From: Desulfuromonas sp. SDB
Lineage (GTDB): Bacteria > SDB-A
Reading direction: 5' to 3'
Assembly (NCBI GenBank): GCA_001412365.1
Contig: LKUE01000044.1
Span: 1 to 15,221 of the forward strand
Length of the DNA stretch: 15,221 nucleotides
Shown here: positions 14,534 to 15,221 of the stretch, piece by piece
Layout of the letters: each line of letters begins with the position of its first letter
How positions within the stretch are numbered: the first letter of the stretch is position 1
The notes under the pieces: model-generated
What the model was told of the DNA's origin: nothing
Database searches by the model: none
The model's input: the letters and a program-made list of their open reading frames with translations, nothing else
Program-made: the position numbers and the translations under genes

Positions 14534-15221
14534 ATGAAAGTAGTAGAAAAAATTGAAAGAAAAATTAATAAGATTAATGAAAATACTCCTTTTAAATATC
14601 AGCAGTTAGAACTTGACCGATCTGAATATTATGCTGCTGCTAAAGCCATTGAAAGATTGATAAAAAAAGGTTTGGTTAAGAGAGTATCAAATGGAATCTT
14701 CTATAAACCTAAAAAATCTATTTTTGGTGAATTGAAACCAGGAGAACATGAATTATTGGAGCAGTATCTTTTTCAAGATGGAAAGCGTATTGCCTATGTA
14801 ACTGGAATTTCATTGTATAACCGTCTGATGATGACCACTCAGGTACCTAGCATTCTCAAAGTAGCTAGCAAAGTAAAAAGAATTACAGTTAAAATTGGTG
14901 TAACCCAGATAAAGCCAGTTAAAAGTTATGTGGATGTAACTGATGAAAACTATTATTTACTTGAGATTTTAGATGCAATAAAAGATTTTAAAAATATACC
15001 TGATTTAGATGTAAAACTTGTAATAACTAGATTACTGGATATTATTAATGGGTTTTCTAAAAAGGATATTTCAAGAATGATTAAGTATTCTTTACAATAT
15101 CCTCCAAGAGTAAGAGCATTACTGGGGGCACTACTGGAATCCTCGGGAAAAGAATATAATATTGAGATCTTAAAAATCAATTTAAATCCTCTGACTAAAT
15201 TCAAATTAGGTATTAAAAAAA
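14534..15221 (+). CDS. DUF6088/AbiEi-like antitoxin (3' end outside the window)
   Basis: The frame runs from ATG 14534 to the window edge, with 229 residues visible and no stop. A perfect AAGGAGG (14517-14523) lies 10 nt before the start. The N-terminal part is a winged-helix-like domain (KYQQLELDRSEYYAAAKAIERLIKKGLVKRVSNGIFYKP), with the 'L.KKGL.KRV..G.FY.P' wing typical of DUF6088 and AbiEi antitoxins. The middle has AYVTGISLYNRL and ITVKIGVTQIKPV, and the end has PPRVRALLGALLES, the usual closing motif of DUF6088 proteins, so little of the gene should be missing. Such proteins neutralise an AbiEii-type nucleotidyltransferase toxin encoded immediately downstream and repress their own promoter. 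Family recognition is from memory; the partner is outside the window. Confidence 0.85.
   Translation, partial: MKVVEKIERKINKINENTPFKYQQLELDRSEYYAAAKAIERLIKKGLVKRVSNGIFYKPKKSIFGELKPGEHELLEQYLFQDGKRIAYVTGISLYNRLMMTTQVPSILKVASKVKRITVKIGVTQIKPVKSYVDVTDENYYLLEILDAIKDFKNIPDLDVKLVITRLLDIINGFSKKDISRMIKYSLQYPPRVRALLGALLESSGKEYNIEILKINLNPLTKFKLGIKK

Noticed and set aside
14953-15204. Small - strand frame at the right edge
   Set aside because: It is antisense to the DUF6088 gene, whose family motifs are clear over the same bases.
1-15221. tRNA, rRNA, CRISPR array, insertion sequence or integrase
   Set aside because: None was seen in a read of both strands: no repeated spacers, no transposase or integrase motifs, no tRNA-like fold recognised.

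Overview
The window looks like bacterial chromosome. It is AT-rich by eye, the standard code works throughout, genes are short and closely spaced, strong AAGGAGG-type ribosome binding sites are common, and several starts are TTG. A secreted protein with beta-strand-like segments and a lipoprotein with a loose lipobox suggest a Gram-negative-type (diderm) envelope, but the phylum cannot be fixed from the sequence. There is no rRNA, tRNA, transposase, phage gene or CRISPR array. All genes but one read on the + strand.

Layout. (1) 1-3458: a glutamate acid-resistance unit. A GadC-type glutamate/GABA antiporter (5' end cut by the window) is followed by a GadB-type glutamate decarboxylase with all core motifs, then by a small secreted protein that may be cotranscribed. 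(2) 3459-5153: two single genes, each with a plausible promoter: a SnoaL-like (NTF2-fold) protein and a LEA14-like lipoprotein. (3) 5400-6912: two divergent zinc-ribbon genes, one small and cytosolic, one membrane-anchored with ribbons at both ends. They share an intergenic region holding a perfect 16-bp palindrome and a perfect 9-bp inverted repeat. (4) 7286-11535: three different GNAT acetyltransferases in a row, an HExxH zinc-protease-like protein, a small unknown membrane protein and a histidine phosphatase. (5) 11611-12634: two half-size membrane proteins resembling the COG0701/UPF0718 permease group, 1 nt apart. (6) 12927-14373: a P-loop kinase of the zeta/AAA_33 type and an AadA-like nucleotidyltransferase. 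(7) 14454-15221: a DUF6088/AbiEi-like antitoxin gene running off the right edge, preceded by a 34-bp perfect palindrome overlapping the -35 box of a promoter with consensus -35 and -10 hexamers.

How the genes fit together. The GadC/GadB pair imports glutamate, consumes a proton during decarboxylation and exports GABA. The middle of the window is an accessory collection of small-molecule-modifying enzymes (GNATs, kinase, adenylyltransferase, phosphatase) of unknown substrate. The best candidate for a larger system is at the right end: the DUF6088 gene is probably the first gene of an AbiE-like antitoxin/toxin operon whose partner would lie just outside the window, and its operator-promoter is visible in full.
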